From an uncultured Alistipes sp. (lineage in GTDB: Bacteria; Bacteroidota; Bacteroidia; Bacteroidales; Rikenellaceae): a DNA stretch of 64,000 nt. The notes beneath the pieces are model-generated. The model made no database searches, was not told the DNA's origin, and saw only the letters and a list, made by a program, of their open reading frames with translations. A program made the position numbers and the translations under genes. Shown here piece after piece: positions 46,558 to 54,412 of the stretch (positions are counted from its first letter, which is position 1; each line of letters begins with the position of its first letter). The DNA is taken from NCBI GenBank assembly GCA_944321955.1, contig CALUNG010000010.1:17362-81361 (forward strand), given 5' to 3'.

Positions 46558-47019
46558 ATGGCTGATACGAGAGAAGAAACGACGCAAAAAGATGAAAAAT
46601 ACATGCGCCTCGCACTAAACGAGGCGCATAAAGCGTTAAAAGAGGGAGAAGTCCCCATAGGGGCGGTTGTGGTCGCGGGCGACAAGGTCGTCGGACGAGG
46701 ACACAACATGGTCGAGACGCTGTGCGATGCCACGGCGCATGCCGAGATGCAGGCGATTACGGCGGCAGCATCGACTCTCGGCGGAAAATATCTCAACGAG
46801 TGCACACTATATGTTACGGTTGAGCCGTGCGTCATGTGTGCCGGGGCATTGGCCTGGAGTCAGATAGGACGTATTGTTTATGGTGCCGATGATCCGAAGC
46901 GCGGATACACTACTGTCGCTGGAGCGATACTTCATCCCAAGACTACGGTTGAAAAAGGGGTATTGGCCGACGAGTGTGAAGCCTTGATGAGCGGCTTTTT
47001 TGCAGGGTTGCGATCGTAG
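46558..47019 (+). CDS. tadA: tRNA adenosine(34) deaminase
   Basis: The product is 153 residues. TadA converts the wobble adenosine of tRNA(Arg) to inosine. The zinc-binding and catalytic motif HAEMQAI (His61, Glu63) and the second motif PCVMCAGAL (Cys91, Cys94) are intact, with the usual spacing of about 28 residues. The N-terminal first helix EKYMRLALNEAHKALKEGEVPIGAVVV is standard. A 12-residue polar extension precedes it. General cytidine or guanine deaminases share this fold, but the PCxMCxGAL/GAxxxPKxG pattern fits TadA. Confidence 0.92.
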   Translation: MADTREETTQKDEKYMRLALNEAHKALKEGEVPIGAVVVAGDKVVGRGHNMVETLCDATAHAEMQAITAAASTLGGKYLNECTLYVTVEPCVMCAGALAWSQIGRIVYGADDPKRGYTTVAGAILHPKTTVEKGVLADECEALMSGFFAGLRS

Positions 47020-47022
47020 GTA

Positions 47023-47053
47023 TTTGATTTTTTAATAAAAAAATATACTTTTG
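47023..47053 (+). promoter_or_regulatory. Promoter of the TPR protein gene
   Basis: TTTG at 47023-47026, 19-bp spacer, TACTTTTG at 47046-47053. Predicted start about 60 nt before the ATG. Confidence 0.75.
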
Positions 47054-47120
47054 CAAATTGTAACTACGGCAGGTCCCGACTTACGGGACACTATATATGT
47101 AATTTAAAACAGAAGCAGAT

Positions 47121-48095
47121 ATGAAAAAGTTATTTTCGTTGGCGGTCGCACTTATGACCGTGTGTGTCGTATCGGCACAGAATGAGTTGGTTACCAAGTT
47201 CAATGATGGTGCCGCAGCTGTTTCGAGCAAGGATTTCGAGACGGCGGCCAAATTGTTCGACGAAGTCATTGATCAGGGCATCGATTCGGAGGATCCTACG
47301 GTTCTCAACTGCGTTGCCACTGCGAAGAAATACATTCCTATCTGTTATCAGAACATGGGAGCCAGGGCTGCTGCCGAAGGTAACTTCGACAAGGCTGCCG
47401 AACTGCTTTCGACTGCAGCAGACAGGGCAGAACTCTATGGCGAAACTCAGACTCAGACAAAAGCCAAGATGATTCTTGCAAAGGTGTATCAGGTGCAGGG
47501 CGGTACGGCATTCAACAACAAGGACTATGCTACAGCAGCCGAGGTTTTCGCCAAGGGATATGCAGCCGATCCGCGCAACACGGAGATGGCTCTGAATCTG
47601 GCGATGAGCTATTGCGAGCTCGGCCGTTACGATGAGGGTATGGACATCTACAACAATATCATGGCCATGAATCCCGATCGTTATGCAGACGCCATAGCAA
47701 AGGCTACTGAGATGAAGGCTCTTTATACCAACAACCGCGTGGCCAAGATGCAGGCCGACAAGGATTATGACGGTATCATCGCCATGGCTGACAAGATGAT
47801 CACCGAGAATCCGGCCGATGCCCTCGCTTACAAGCTCCGCCTTCAGGCATATAGCGGCAAGCAGGATTACGACAAGGTTATCGAGTTGGGCGAAGAGAGC
47901 GCCATGGCTCAGCAGGCCGAGGATGAGAAGAGCGATATCTACTTCCTCATCGGTGCAGCCTACAATGCCAAGTACAATGCCAGCGGCAACAAGGACGTTG
48001 CCATGAAAGACAAGGCTATCGAGGCTCTGAAGAAGGTCGTTGCCGGTTCGAACGTGGAGGCTGCCGCCAAGTCCGTAGCCGACCTGTCGAAATAA
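47121..48095 (+). CDS. Periplasmic tetratricopeptide-repeat protein
   Basis: The product is 324 residues with a signal peptide (MKKLFSLAVALMTVCVVSAQ). It consists of repeated helix pairs of TPR type: DFETAAKLFDEVIDQG, GNFDKAAELLSTAADRA, KDYATAAEVFAKGYAADPRNTEMALNLAMSYCELGRYDEGMDIYNNIMAMNPD, DYDGIIAMADKMITENPADALAYKLRLQAYSGKQDYDKVIELGEESA. TPR domains bind other proteins; no enzyme domain is present. Such proteins are common and abundant in Bacteroidales envelopes. Its own promoter and strong terminator suggest independent expression. The specific partner is unknown. Confidence 0.82.
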   Translation: MKKLFSLAVALMTVCVVSAQNELVTKFNDGAAAVSSKDFETAAKLFDEVIDQGIDSEDPTVLNCVATAKKYIPICYQNMGARAAAEGNFDKAAELLSTAADRAELYGETQTQTKAKMILAKVYQVQGGTAFNNKDYATAAEVFAKGYAADPRNTEMALNLAMSYCELGRYDEGMDIYNNIMAMNPDRYADAIAKATEMKALYTNNRVAKMQADKDYDGIIAMADKMITENPADALAYKLRLQAYSGKQDYDKVIELGEESAMAQQAEDEKSDIYFLIGAAYNAKYNASGNKDVAMKDKAIEALKKVVAGSNVEAAAKSVADLSK

Positions 48096-48117
48096 CCGGT
48101 CGTTTACCGTATGACTG

Positions 48118-48150
48118 AATGGCTGTCCATATTCGGACAGCCATTTTTTT
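48118..48150 (+). terminator. Intrinsic terminator of the TPR gene
   Basis: A perfect 11-bp stem (AATGGCTGTCC at 48118-48128 with GGACAGCCATT at 48135-48145), 6-nt loop, then TTTTTT. Confidence 0.92.
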
Positions 48151-48211
48151 TGTCATGACGTGAATGCTTGCCGTGACGGATACGGCTCTCGGATAAATGA
48201 TCGTGAAAAAA

Positions 48212-48243
48212 TTTGGATGTACGGGATATTTGACCCACCTTTG
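48212..48243 (+). promoter_or_regulatory. Promoter of the second MATE gene leader
   Basis: TTTG at 48212-48215, 20-bp spacer, CACCTTTG at 48236-48243 (one mismatch to TAnnTTTG). Predicted start near 48250, giving a leader of about 147 nt. Confidence 0.65.
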
Positions 48244-48249
48244 CAGCGT

Positions 48250-48396
48250 CATACGCAAATGAGTGTTTTGTAATCCTCATCGGAGGGCAACGATAAGGTA
48301 AGGTGCCGGATAAGATGACTGGGTAAAACCAATCGGCTTGTCCGGTTTTTTCGTGCGCCTGACCCCGTTATGTATAACTTTTACATGTGATCGATT
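48250..48396 (+). promoter_or_regulatory. Structured leader with intrinsic terminator before the second MATE gene
   Basis: The leader can form CCTC-GAGG (48275-48278 with 48283-48286) and GGCA-TGCC (48286-48289 with 48304-48307). It also contains a terminator: CCGGATAAG (48306-48314) pairs with CTTGTCCGG (48337-48345) over 9 bp with one G-U, followed by TTTTTT (48346-48351). The terminator's 5' arm uses bases of the TGCC strand, so the two structures exclude each other, as in riboswitches that act by attenuation. I cannot match the aptamer to a class I know for certain. MepA-type MATE genes in Firmicutes are controlled by guanidine-IV RNAs; similarity to that class should be tested. Confidence 0.55.
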
Positions 48397-49755
48397 ATGA
48401 AACATGAAACTTTCGATTTAGGCAGTGATGACGTTTGTTCGTTATTCAGGAGGTTGTTTTTCCCGACATTGATCGGCATGTTGAGCGTGTCGGCCGTGAC
48501 TGCAATCGACGGCATCTTTGTCGGCCACGGTGTCGGCAGTCATGGAATTGCGGCCGTCAATATTTGCATCCCTCTTTTGATGATACTTACCGGTATCGGT
48601 CTGATGGTTGGAGCCGGTTGCTCGGTCGTGGCCTCGGTCTGCATGTCCAGAGGACAGTTGAGGCAGGCCCGAGCATGCGTTACTGAGGCAATGATATTCA
48701 TTACCGTTGTTGCGGCCGTTCTCGTATCGCCAGTATGGCTCTATCCGGAGCTGGTTGCATACATGCTTGGCAGTTCCGGATCGTTGCTGCCTATGGTCGT
48801 CGACTATCTGGTTTGGTTTGCGCCGTCGTTGATATTCGAGCTGTGGATTGCCGTGGGGCTTTTCGTATTGCGCCTGGACGGCGCGCCGAGGCTCGCCATG
48901 TGGTGCAGCGTTGTTTCGGCAGTGGCAAACATATTTTTCGACTGGCTGTTCATCTTCCCGTTCGGCTGGGGCGTCATGGGCGCCGCTCTGGCAACATCGA
49001 TCAGTTGCTTGTTGGGAGCTGCCATCGTCTTGTGGTATCTGGCGGTCGGAGCCGGGCAACTGCGTCTGCATTTTCCCGTGTTGAGCCGACGCGGACTGTC
49101 GTATTCGTTTCGCAATATCCTCGAGATGTGCAGGATCGGTTCGTCGGCAATGCTCGGCGAGTTGACCATGGCGACGCTGATGTTCGTCGGCAACCACGTC
49201 TTCATGCGATATCTCGGAGACGACGGTGTAGGTGCCTTTGGCGTTAGCTGCTATTACCTGCCGTTCGTCTTCATGGTAGGAAATGCCATAGCGCAGTCGG
49301 CCCAGCCGATCATAAGTTTCAATTACGGTAAGGGCGACGGCGGCAGGGTAGCGTCGGCTTTCGGAATATCGTTGAGGACCGCGGTCGTTTGCGGCGCAAT
49401 ATCGACGGCCGCATTCATGTTCATGCCTCGTGTACTGACTGGCCTCTTTCTCGATCTCGACGACATGTCGGCCCGGATCGCCGTCGCCGGTTTCCCGTAT
49501 TACGGTATGGGGTTTGTCTTCTTTGTGGTCAATCTGGCGGTAATCGGATACTGTCAGAGCCTCGAACGGGTATTGCCCGCATCGGCCTTTGCCGTCATGA
49601 GAGGATTCCTGTTTCTGGTCCCGTGTTTCATGCTGCTGCCCAGGTTGTTTGGGACGGTTGGCATATGGCTGGCCTTGCCTGTGTCGGAGATCATGACATC
49701 GACGGCTGCACTGCTCTATTTTGTCGTACGCCGCCGATGGCACCACTTTCAGTGA
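48397..49755 (+). CDS. MATE-family efflux transporter (MepA-like)
   Basis: The product is 452 residues with about twelve membrane helices. The first loop AIDGIFVGHGVGSHGIAAVNICIPLLMILTGIGLMVGAGCSVVASVCMSRGQLRQA is close to the MepA subgroup (IDGIFVG-GVGS--IAAVNI). MepA proteins export cationic drugs or small guanidinium-like compounds. It differs clearly from the NorM-like MATE gene at 35 kb. Its long leader with an internal terminator suggests regulated read-through, which would be meaningful if the leader senses the exported substrate. No operon partner follows; the next gene, a VOC protein, has its own possible -7 box. Confidence 0.9.
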   Translation: MKHETFDLGSDDVCSLFRRLFFPTLIGMLSVSAVTAIDGIFVGHGVGSHGIAAVNICIPLLMILTGIGLMVGAGCSVVASVCMSRGQLRQARACVTEAMIFITVVAAVLVSPVWLYPELVAYMLGSSGSLLPMVVDYLVWFAPSLIFELWIAVGLFVLRLDGAPRLAMWCSVVSAVANIFFDWLFIFPFGWGVMGAALATSISCLLGAAIVLWYLAVGAGQLRLHFPVLSRRGLSYSFRNILEMCRIGSSAMLGELTMATLMFVGNHVFMRYLGDDGVGAFGVSCYYLPFVFMVGNAIAQSAQPIISFNYGKGDGGRVASAFGISLRTAVVCGAISTAAFMFMPRVLTGLFLDLDDMSARIAVAGFPYYGMGFVFFVVNLAVIGYCQSLERVLPASAFAVMRGFLFLVPCFMLLPRLFGTVGIWLALPVSEIMTSTAALLYFVVRRRWHHFQ

Positions 49756-49772
49756 GCGAAAAATCACTGAAA
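49747..49772 (+). other. Inverted repeat at the end of the second MATE gene
   Basis: TTTCAGTGA (49747-49755) and TCACTGAAA (49764-49772) form a perfect 9-bp stem with an 8-nt loop overlapping the stop codon. No T-run follows, so it is at best a weak terminator. Confidence 0.4.
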
Positions 49773-49819
49773 CGTAAATAATACATATCTTTATACCGTA
49801 TATCCGTAAGTTGACAGGT

Positions 49820-50206
49820 ATGAAACTCGAATCCCTTCACCATGTGGCGATCATATGTTCCGATTACGTACGATCGAAACGTTTCTATACTGAACTCCTG
49901 GGCTTCCGTGTGGTTGCCGAGAACTACCGTGCCGAACGGAAATCCTATAAGACGGACCTCGTACGTGACGGCATATGCCGTATCGAACTCTTCTCGTTTC
50001 CCGATCCGCCGGCACGCCTGTCTTATCCCGAGGCTGCGGGACTGCGGCACCTGGCATTTGCCGTGGCCGATATTGACAAGGCGGTTGCCGAACTCGATGC
50101 TGCCGTTGTCGAGCATGAAGCCGTTCGCGTGGATGAATACACGTCGAGACGGTTCGTATTCTTCAGCGACCCCGACGGACTTCCGATAGAACTGTACGAG
50201 GCATAG
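49820..50206 (+). CDS. gloA2: VOC-family metalloprotein (YaeR/GloA2-like)
   Basis: The product is 128 residues from MKLESLHHVAIICSDYVRSKRFYTELLGF. It is a vicinal-oxygen-chelate protein with two beta-alpha-beta-beta-beta modules. The expected metal ligands are His8, Glu56 (CRIELFSFPDPPARLSYPEAAGLRHLAF), His77 and Glu124 (DPDGLPIELYE). The blocks closely follow E. coli YaeR, a glyoxalase I relative without proven lactoylglutathione lyase activity. An in-frame TTG 9 bp upstream is possible, but the ATG is more probable. It is convergent with the ROK gene. Confidence 0.87.
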   Translation: MKLESLHHVAIICSDYVRSKRFYTELLGFRVVAENYRAERKSYKTDLVRDGICRIELFSFPDPPARLSYPEAAGLRHLAFAVADIDKAVAELDAAVVEHEAVRVDEYTSRRFVFFSDPDGLPIELYEA

Positions 50207-50222
50207 CGTCATGAAAAGGAAA

Positions 50223-50260
50223 ATCTCCGCGCTGCAAAATTCATATTGCAGCGCGGAGAT
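50223..50260. terminator. Bidirectional terminator between the VOC and ROK genes
   Basis: A perfect 15-bp stem (ATCTCCGCGCTGCAA at 50223-50237 with TTGCAGCGCGGAGAT at 50246-50260), 8-nt loop. T content after it is low, so its strength is uncertain. Confidence 0.75.
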
Positions 50261-50280
50261 TCGATGTTTATGTGTGGGTG

Positions 50281-51393
50281 TTACTTTTCGTCTGCATCGA
50301 GCTGCGCCAGGGCGAAAGCATAGGCGCCGACCGATATGGCTCTGCTGGCTCCCATCTTCGATATCGCCACACCGGTACGTTTCATCGGATCGAACGTCAC
50401 GCTCCGCTCCGAACCGTAGATCTTGAGCTCTCGTTGCGCGCCGCGGGCGAATTCGGCGAACTCCCGTTCGTCGTCGAGGTCGAATACGCGCATCTGCACT
50501 CGTCCCACTTCGTCACCGCCCAGCGTCCGTATCGAGCTGCGCATCTCTTTAAGCAGAGACGGCATTATGTACTTTCCGGCAGCAGTGATGCCGCCGCCTA
50601 TTACAACGAGACCGTCGATCAGCGTCACGGCCTCGCTTATGGCTCGGCCTGCGACTGCTCCCATCTCGGCAAAAGCCTTGCGGGCCGCTTCGGCGTCTCC
50701 CGGACGACGGCCTTCGGCTATCTCGAATATATCCCTGGGTTCGAGTTTGTGGTCGCGATCGCCCGAGAGTTCCCCGTAGACACGCTTCACGGCGCGTACC
50801 GATACTCCCTCCTCGACTATTATGCCGGGCATGTCGCGATGTGGCAGACAGAATGTCTCGACACACGAATTGTCTCCGCGGTTCAGGCGGTTGTCCACAA
50901 CAACGCCGATACCGAATCCCGTGCCGAACGTATAGCCTATCAGATTCTTGTAGCGTTTGCTGCTGCCAGCGGCCTCGAGGCGGGCATTCGTCTCCGGAAG
51001 GATGCCGCACAGGGCTTCGCCGTAGGCGAACAGGTCGCCGTCGTTGTTGATGAATACCGGTATCCCGAACTGCTCCTCGAGAAACGGCCCCAGCGCCACG
51101 CCGTCGCGGAACGACGGAAAGTTGGGCAGATATCCGCCGCCGATGATGCCGTGCGGATAGTCGGCAGGACCCGGAAATGCGAAGCTTATGGCTGCGGGTT
51201 TGCGTTCGCCGAGAGCGGCTGTTATGCGGCTGAATCCCTCGACCATCGTCTGCATGCAGAGCCCGAGGTCCTGCGCCTGCGACGGCAGCGTTACGGGTTC
51301 TACGATGAACCGTCCGGCCTGCATCGCCCCGAATACGAGGTTGGTGCCTCCGGCGTCGAGAGTGATCACTATGCGTTTGTCGTCAGTGTACAT
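50281..51393 (-). CDS. ROK-family protein (sugar kinase-like)
   Basis: The product is 370 residues from MYTDDKRIVITLDAGGTNLVFGAMQAG. The phosphate-binding DxGGTN is at residues 13-18 (DAGGTN), FAFPGPAD and VFINNDGDLFAYGE follow, and the second ATP segment is LVVIGGGITAAGKYIMPSL. The usual ROK zinc motif (CxCGxxGC after GEIGH) is not present; the corresponding region reads DNSCVETFCLPHRDMPGIIVEE. It therefore belongs to a divergent ROK subgroup and may have changed substrate or be a transcription regulator-like relative, although no DNA-binding domain precedes it. The frame extends upstream of 51393, but this ATG directly precedes the ROK domain. Confidence 0.82.
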   Translation of the reverse strand: MYTDDKRIVITLDAGGTNLVFGAMQAGRFIVEPVTLPSQAQDLGLCMQTMVEGFSRITAALGERKPAAISFAFPGPADYPHGIIGGGYLPNFPSFRDGVALGPFLEEQFGIPVFINNDGDLFAYGEALCGILPETNARLEAAGSSKRYKNLIGYTFGTGFGIGVVVDNRLNRGDNSCVETFCLPHRDMPGIIVEEGVSVRAVKRVYGELSGDRDHKLEPRDIFEIAEGRRPGDAEAARKAFAEMGAVAGRAISEAVTLIDGLVVIGGGITAAGKYIMPSLLKEMRSSIRTLGGDEVGRVQMRVFDLDDEREFAEFARGAQRELKIYGSERSVTFDPMKRTGVAISKMGASRAISVGAYAFALAQLDADEK

Positions 51394-51429
51394 GTTTCTG
51401 GTTGTTACGTGTGGTTGCGATATACTGTA

Positions 51430-51437
51430 CAAATTTA
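51430..51437 (-). promoter_or_regulatory. Putative -7 element of the ROK gene
   Basis: TAAATTTG on the minus strand, about 37 bp upstream of the ATG; no -33 match at 20 bp. Confidence 0.45.
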
Positions 51438-51516
51438 TGAATTTTATGCCAAAACCGCACTTCTTCCCACTATAAATAATGGCCATCGGCGTCGTCGAAA
51501 ATACCAATTTGTGGCG

Positions 51517-51548
51517 ATTGCCCGCCGTTTGCGGCTGCGGTAATTTTG
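51517..51548 (+). promoter_or_regulatory. Promoter of the TonB-receptor operon
   Basis: ATTG at 51517-51520 (3 of 4), 20-bp spacer, TAATTTTG at 51541-51548. Predicted start about 14 nt before the ATG. Confidence 0.65.
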
Positions 51549-51567
51549 TGCCGTAAACCGGAAAGAT

Positions 51568-54408
51568 ATGTCAACAGTTCTCAGATTGGCCGCTGTCGTG
51601 TTGTGCGTGTGCGTCTCTGCCGTTGTCTCGGCGGCCACGTCGCGTTATTCGGTAGCGGGACATGTGGTTGCTTCCGATACCCGCGAACCTGTTGCCGGGG
51701 CCGTCGTTACGGTCGAGGGCAGCGGACTGTGGGCCGTCGCAGGACGTGACGGGTATTTTGTGATCGAGGGCGTGCAGCGCGGAACCTATACGGTTACAGC
51801 CGTATCGTTGGGATATGTGGCTTATGTCGGTGAGATCGGGGTCGAAGGTGATGTAGAGGGCTTGAAATTCGACCTCGTACCCGACAATCTCGAGATCGAG
51901 GAGGTGGTGGTCACGGCGCAGGAGGTTGCCGATGCCACAGCAACGGTCCGTACCATAGGCTCTGCGGCGCTCGAGCACATGCAGATGCTCAACGCTTCGG
52001 AGGTTGCGGCGTTGCTTCCCGGCGGCAAGACTGTCAGTCCCGACCTCATGACCGACACCCGTTTTTCGTTGCGCAGCGGCGGAAGCGATGTCGGCAATGC
52101 CTCGTTCGGTACGGCTGTCGAGGTCGATGGCGTACGTCTGTCTACCAATTCGTCGTTCGGCGCGATGTCCGGTGCCGGTACACGCGCCGTGGCATCGGCC
52201 AATGTCGAATCCGTCGAGGTGATAACCGGGGTTCCTTCGGTCGAGTACGGCGACATGACCGGCGGAATAGTCCGGATAAACACACGCAAGGGTCGCACGC
52301 CGTGGAACGTGCAGCTCACGACGAACCCGCGCACCAAACAGATCTCCGCAGCCAAGGGATTCGATCTGGGTGGACGTCGCGGCGTTCTCAACTTTTCGAC
52401 CGAGTATGCCCGCGCCACCAGGAATCCCGTATCGCCATATTCTTCTTATACGCGGGCCGGGCTGTCGCTCAATTACAGCAATACGTTCAACGATGCGGTG
52501 CGTTTCAACGCCGGCGTTACGGGCAATATCGGCGGCATGAACACGAAGGACGACCCCGATGCCTATACCGGTGAATATGAACGTGACCGCGACAATGCCG
52601 TGAGAGCCAACGTATCGCTGGTGTGGCTGCTCAATCGCAAATGGATAACCGACCTGTCGTTCGATGCGTCGGTGAACTATCAGGACAAGCTCGAAAAATA
52701 CCGCTCGTACAACTCCAGCGCCTCGCAACAGCCGGCCGTGCATGCCGAACAGGAGGGTTACTATGTGGCCACTATGCTGCCGTACACCTATTTTGCTACG
52801 CAGTATGTCGATTCGAAGGCTCTCGATTATGCGGCCGGTGTCAAGGCTTCGTGGTCGCGCCGCCGGGGGCATGTGAACAGCACGCTCAAGGTCGGATTGT
52901 CGTGGCGGGCCGACGGTAATGTCGGTCGCGGGGAGTACTACGACGATCCGGCACTCGCTCCGAACGGCTATCGCCCGCGTCCATATACCGATATTCCATA
53001 CATGCACAACCTTGCTCTTTACCTCGAGGAAAAGCTGACCGTAGCCGTCGGTCGGACATCGCTGCAGCTGGTGGCCGGCGTGCGTGGTGAGAAGACCATC
53101 ATACGTGACGCCATGTATCGCAATACGGCAACGCTGTCGCCGCGGTTCAATATGCGTTGGAGTTTCGGCCGCGGCTATTCGCTCCGTGCAGGCTGGGGAT
53201 ACGCCGACAAACTGCCATCGTTCCACATACTCTATCCGTCGCCGCCGTACCGCGACATACAGACGTTCGGCGTCTCCTATGGAGACAATCGCAGTACATA
53301 TATATATTATACGCGACCAAATACCGTGCGGTTCAACCCCGACCTGCGTTGGCAGCGGAACCGCAATGCCGAAGTCGGGGCCGATTTCAACTTCGGCGAC
53401 ATGCATGTTTCGGTCGTGGGGTATGCCAACCGGACGAAGAATCCCTATGTGATCTCCAATGCCTATGAACCTTTCTCGTACGCCATATCACAGATTGCAG
53501 ACGGATACACGATGCCTGCAAATCCGTCGTTCAGGGTAGATGGAGAGGGGGTAGTCTATGTTCGGGATGCAGATGATCCGACGGACACGTGGACGGCGAT
53601 GAAGACCCGGGTGGTCAACACGACATTCATCCGGACAGACGTGCAGTCGAACGGCGCCGACGTAGACCGTTACGGTGTGGAGCTTGTAGTGGATTTCCCG
53701 GAGATAAATCCGTTGCGTACGCGTTTGCGTCTCGACGGTGCCTATACCCATACCCGCTATCTCAACGACGACCTGGCGTGGTACTATCTCGACGGTTGGT
53801 CGCATACTTCGCTGCCGGACCGTTCCTATCAGTATGTGGGTATCTACGCCAACAACGGCGGATCGTCGTCGGTGACATACAACGGTCGCCGAACCCATTC
53901 ACTCGACATGAACCTGACGGCCATTACCCGCATACCGTCCATACGCATGGTGATAACGGTGCGTCTGGAGGCGTCGCTGGTCAAGCGTTCGCAGAACATT
54001 TCGGAGTATGACGGCCGCGAATACGCGTTCAATGTCTCGGAGAGCAGCAATACGCCTGTCGGCGGCAGCATCTACGACGGCGGCAGCTATACGGCCATCT
54101 ATCCGATATATTACATGGATCTCGACGGCGTCGTCCATCGTTTTACTGCGGCCGAGGCGGCCGATCCCGATTTCGCCAACCTCATACTGCGGTCGAACAA
54201 CGCACGTCAGTACAATGCCGACGGTTATGATCCCTATTTCTCGGCCAACCTGAGCATAACCAAGGAGATAGGCGACCACGTTTCGCTGTCGTTCTATGCC
54301 AACAACTTTACCAATGCCCGACGTTACGTTGCTTCTTATGCGACGGGAGTGAAGGCCATATTTACGCCCGATTTCTATTACGGATTGACGTTGAGGATAA
54401 ATTTTTAG
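51568..54408 (+). CDS. TonB-dependent receptor with carboxypeptidase-like N-terminal domain
   Basis: The product is 946 residues with a signal peptide (MSTVLRLAAVVLCVCVSAVVSA). Residues about 26-110 are a CarboxypepD_reg-like beta-sandwich (VAGHVVASDTREPVAGAVVTVEGSGLWAVAGRDGYFVIEGVQRGTYTVTAVSLGYVAY). The plug domain follows (EVVVTAQEV near 115, VEVDGVRLSTNSSFGAMSGAGTRAVASANVESVEVITGVPSVEYGDMTGGIVRINTRKGRTPW), then a 22-strand barrel ending in aromatic GLTLRINF. It imports a ligand across the outer membrane with TonB energy. No SusD-like partner is encoded beside it; DUF4876 and DUF6850 genes follow directly. Confidence 0.92.
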   Translation: MSTVLRLAAVVLCVCVSAVVSAATSRYSVAGHVVASDTREPVAGAVVTVEGSGLWAVAGRDGYFVIEGVQRGTYTVTAVSLGYVAYVGEIGVEGDVEGLKFDLVPDNLEIEEVVVTAQEVADATATVRTIGSAALEHMQMLNASEVAALLPGGKTVSPDLMTDTRFSLRSGGSDVGNASFGTAVEVDGVRLSTNSSFGAMSGAGTRAVASANVESVEVITGVPSVEYGDMTGGIVRINTRKGRTPWNVQLTTNPRTKQISAAKGFDLGGRRGVLNFSTEYARATRNPVSPYSSYTRAGLSLNYSNTFNDAVRFNAGVTGNIGGMNTKDDPDAYTGEYERDRDNAVRANVSLVWLLNRKWITDLSFDASVNYQDKLEKYRSYNSSASQQPAVHAEQEGYYVATMLPYTYFATQYVDSKALDYAAGVKASWSRRRGHVNSTLKVGLSWRADGNVGRGEYYDDPALAPNGYRPRPYTDIPYMHNLALYLEEKLTVAVGRTSLQLVAGVRGEKTIIRDAMYRNTATLSPRFNMRWSFGRGYSLRAGWGYADKLPSFHILYPSPPYRDIQTFGVSYGDNRSTYIYYTRPNTVRFNPDLRWQRNRNAEVGADFNFGDMHVSVVGYANRTKNPYVISNAYEPFSYAISQIADGYTMPANPSFRVDGEGVVYVRDADDPTDTWTAMKTRVVNTTFIRTDVQSNGADVDRYGVELVVDFPEINPLRTRLRLDGAYTHTRYLNDDLAWYYLDGWSHTSLPDRSYQYVGIYANNGGSSSVTYNGRRTHSLDMNLTAITRIPSIRMVITVRLEASLVKRSQNISEYDGREYAFNVSESSNTPVGGSIYDGGSYTAIYPIYYMDLDGVVHRFTAAEAADPDFANLILRSNNARQYNADGYDPYFSANLSITKEIGDHVSLSFYANNFTNARRYVASYATGVKAIFTPDFYYGLTLRINF

Positions 54409-54412
54409 AGTG

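Noticed and set aside
48250-48351. SAM-I riboswitch before the second MATE gene
   Set aside because: Short matches (GGCAAC, AAGGTGCC, GATGA) are present, but the four-way junction and P3/P4 helices cannot be drawn.
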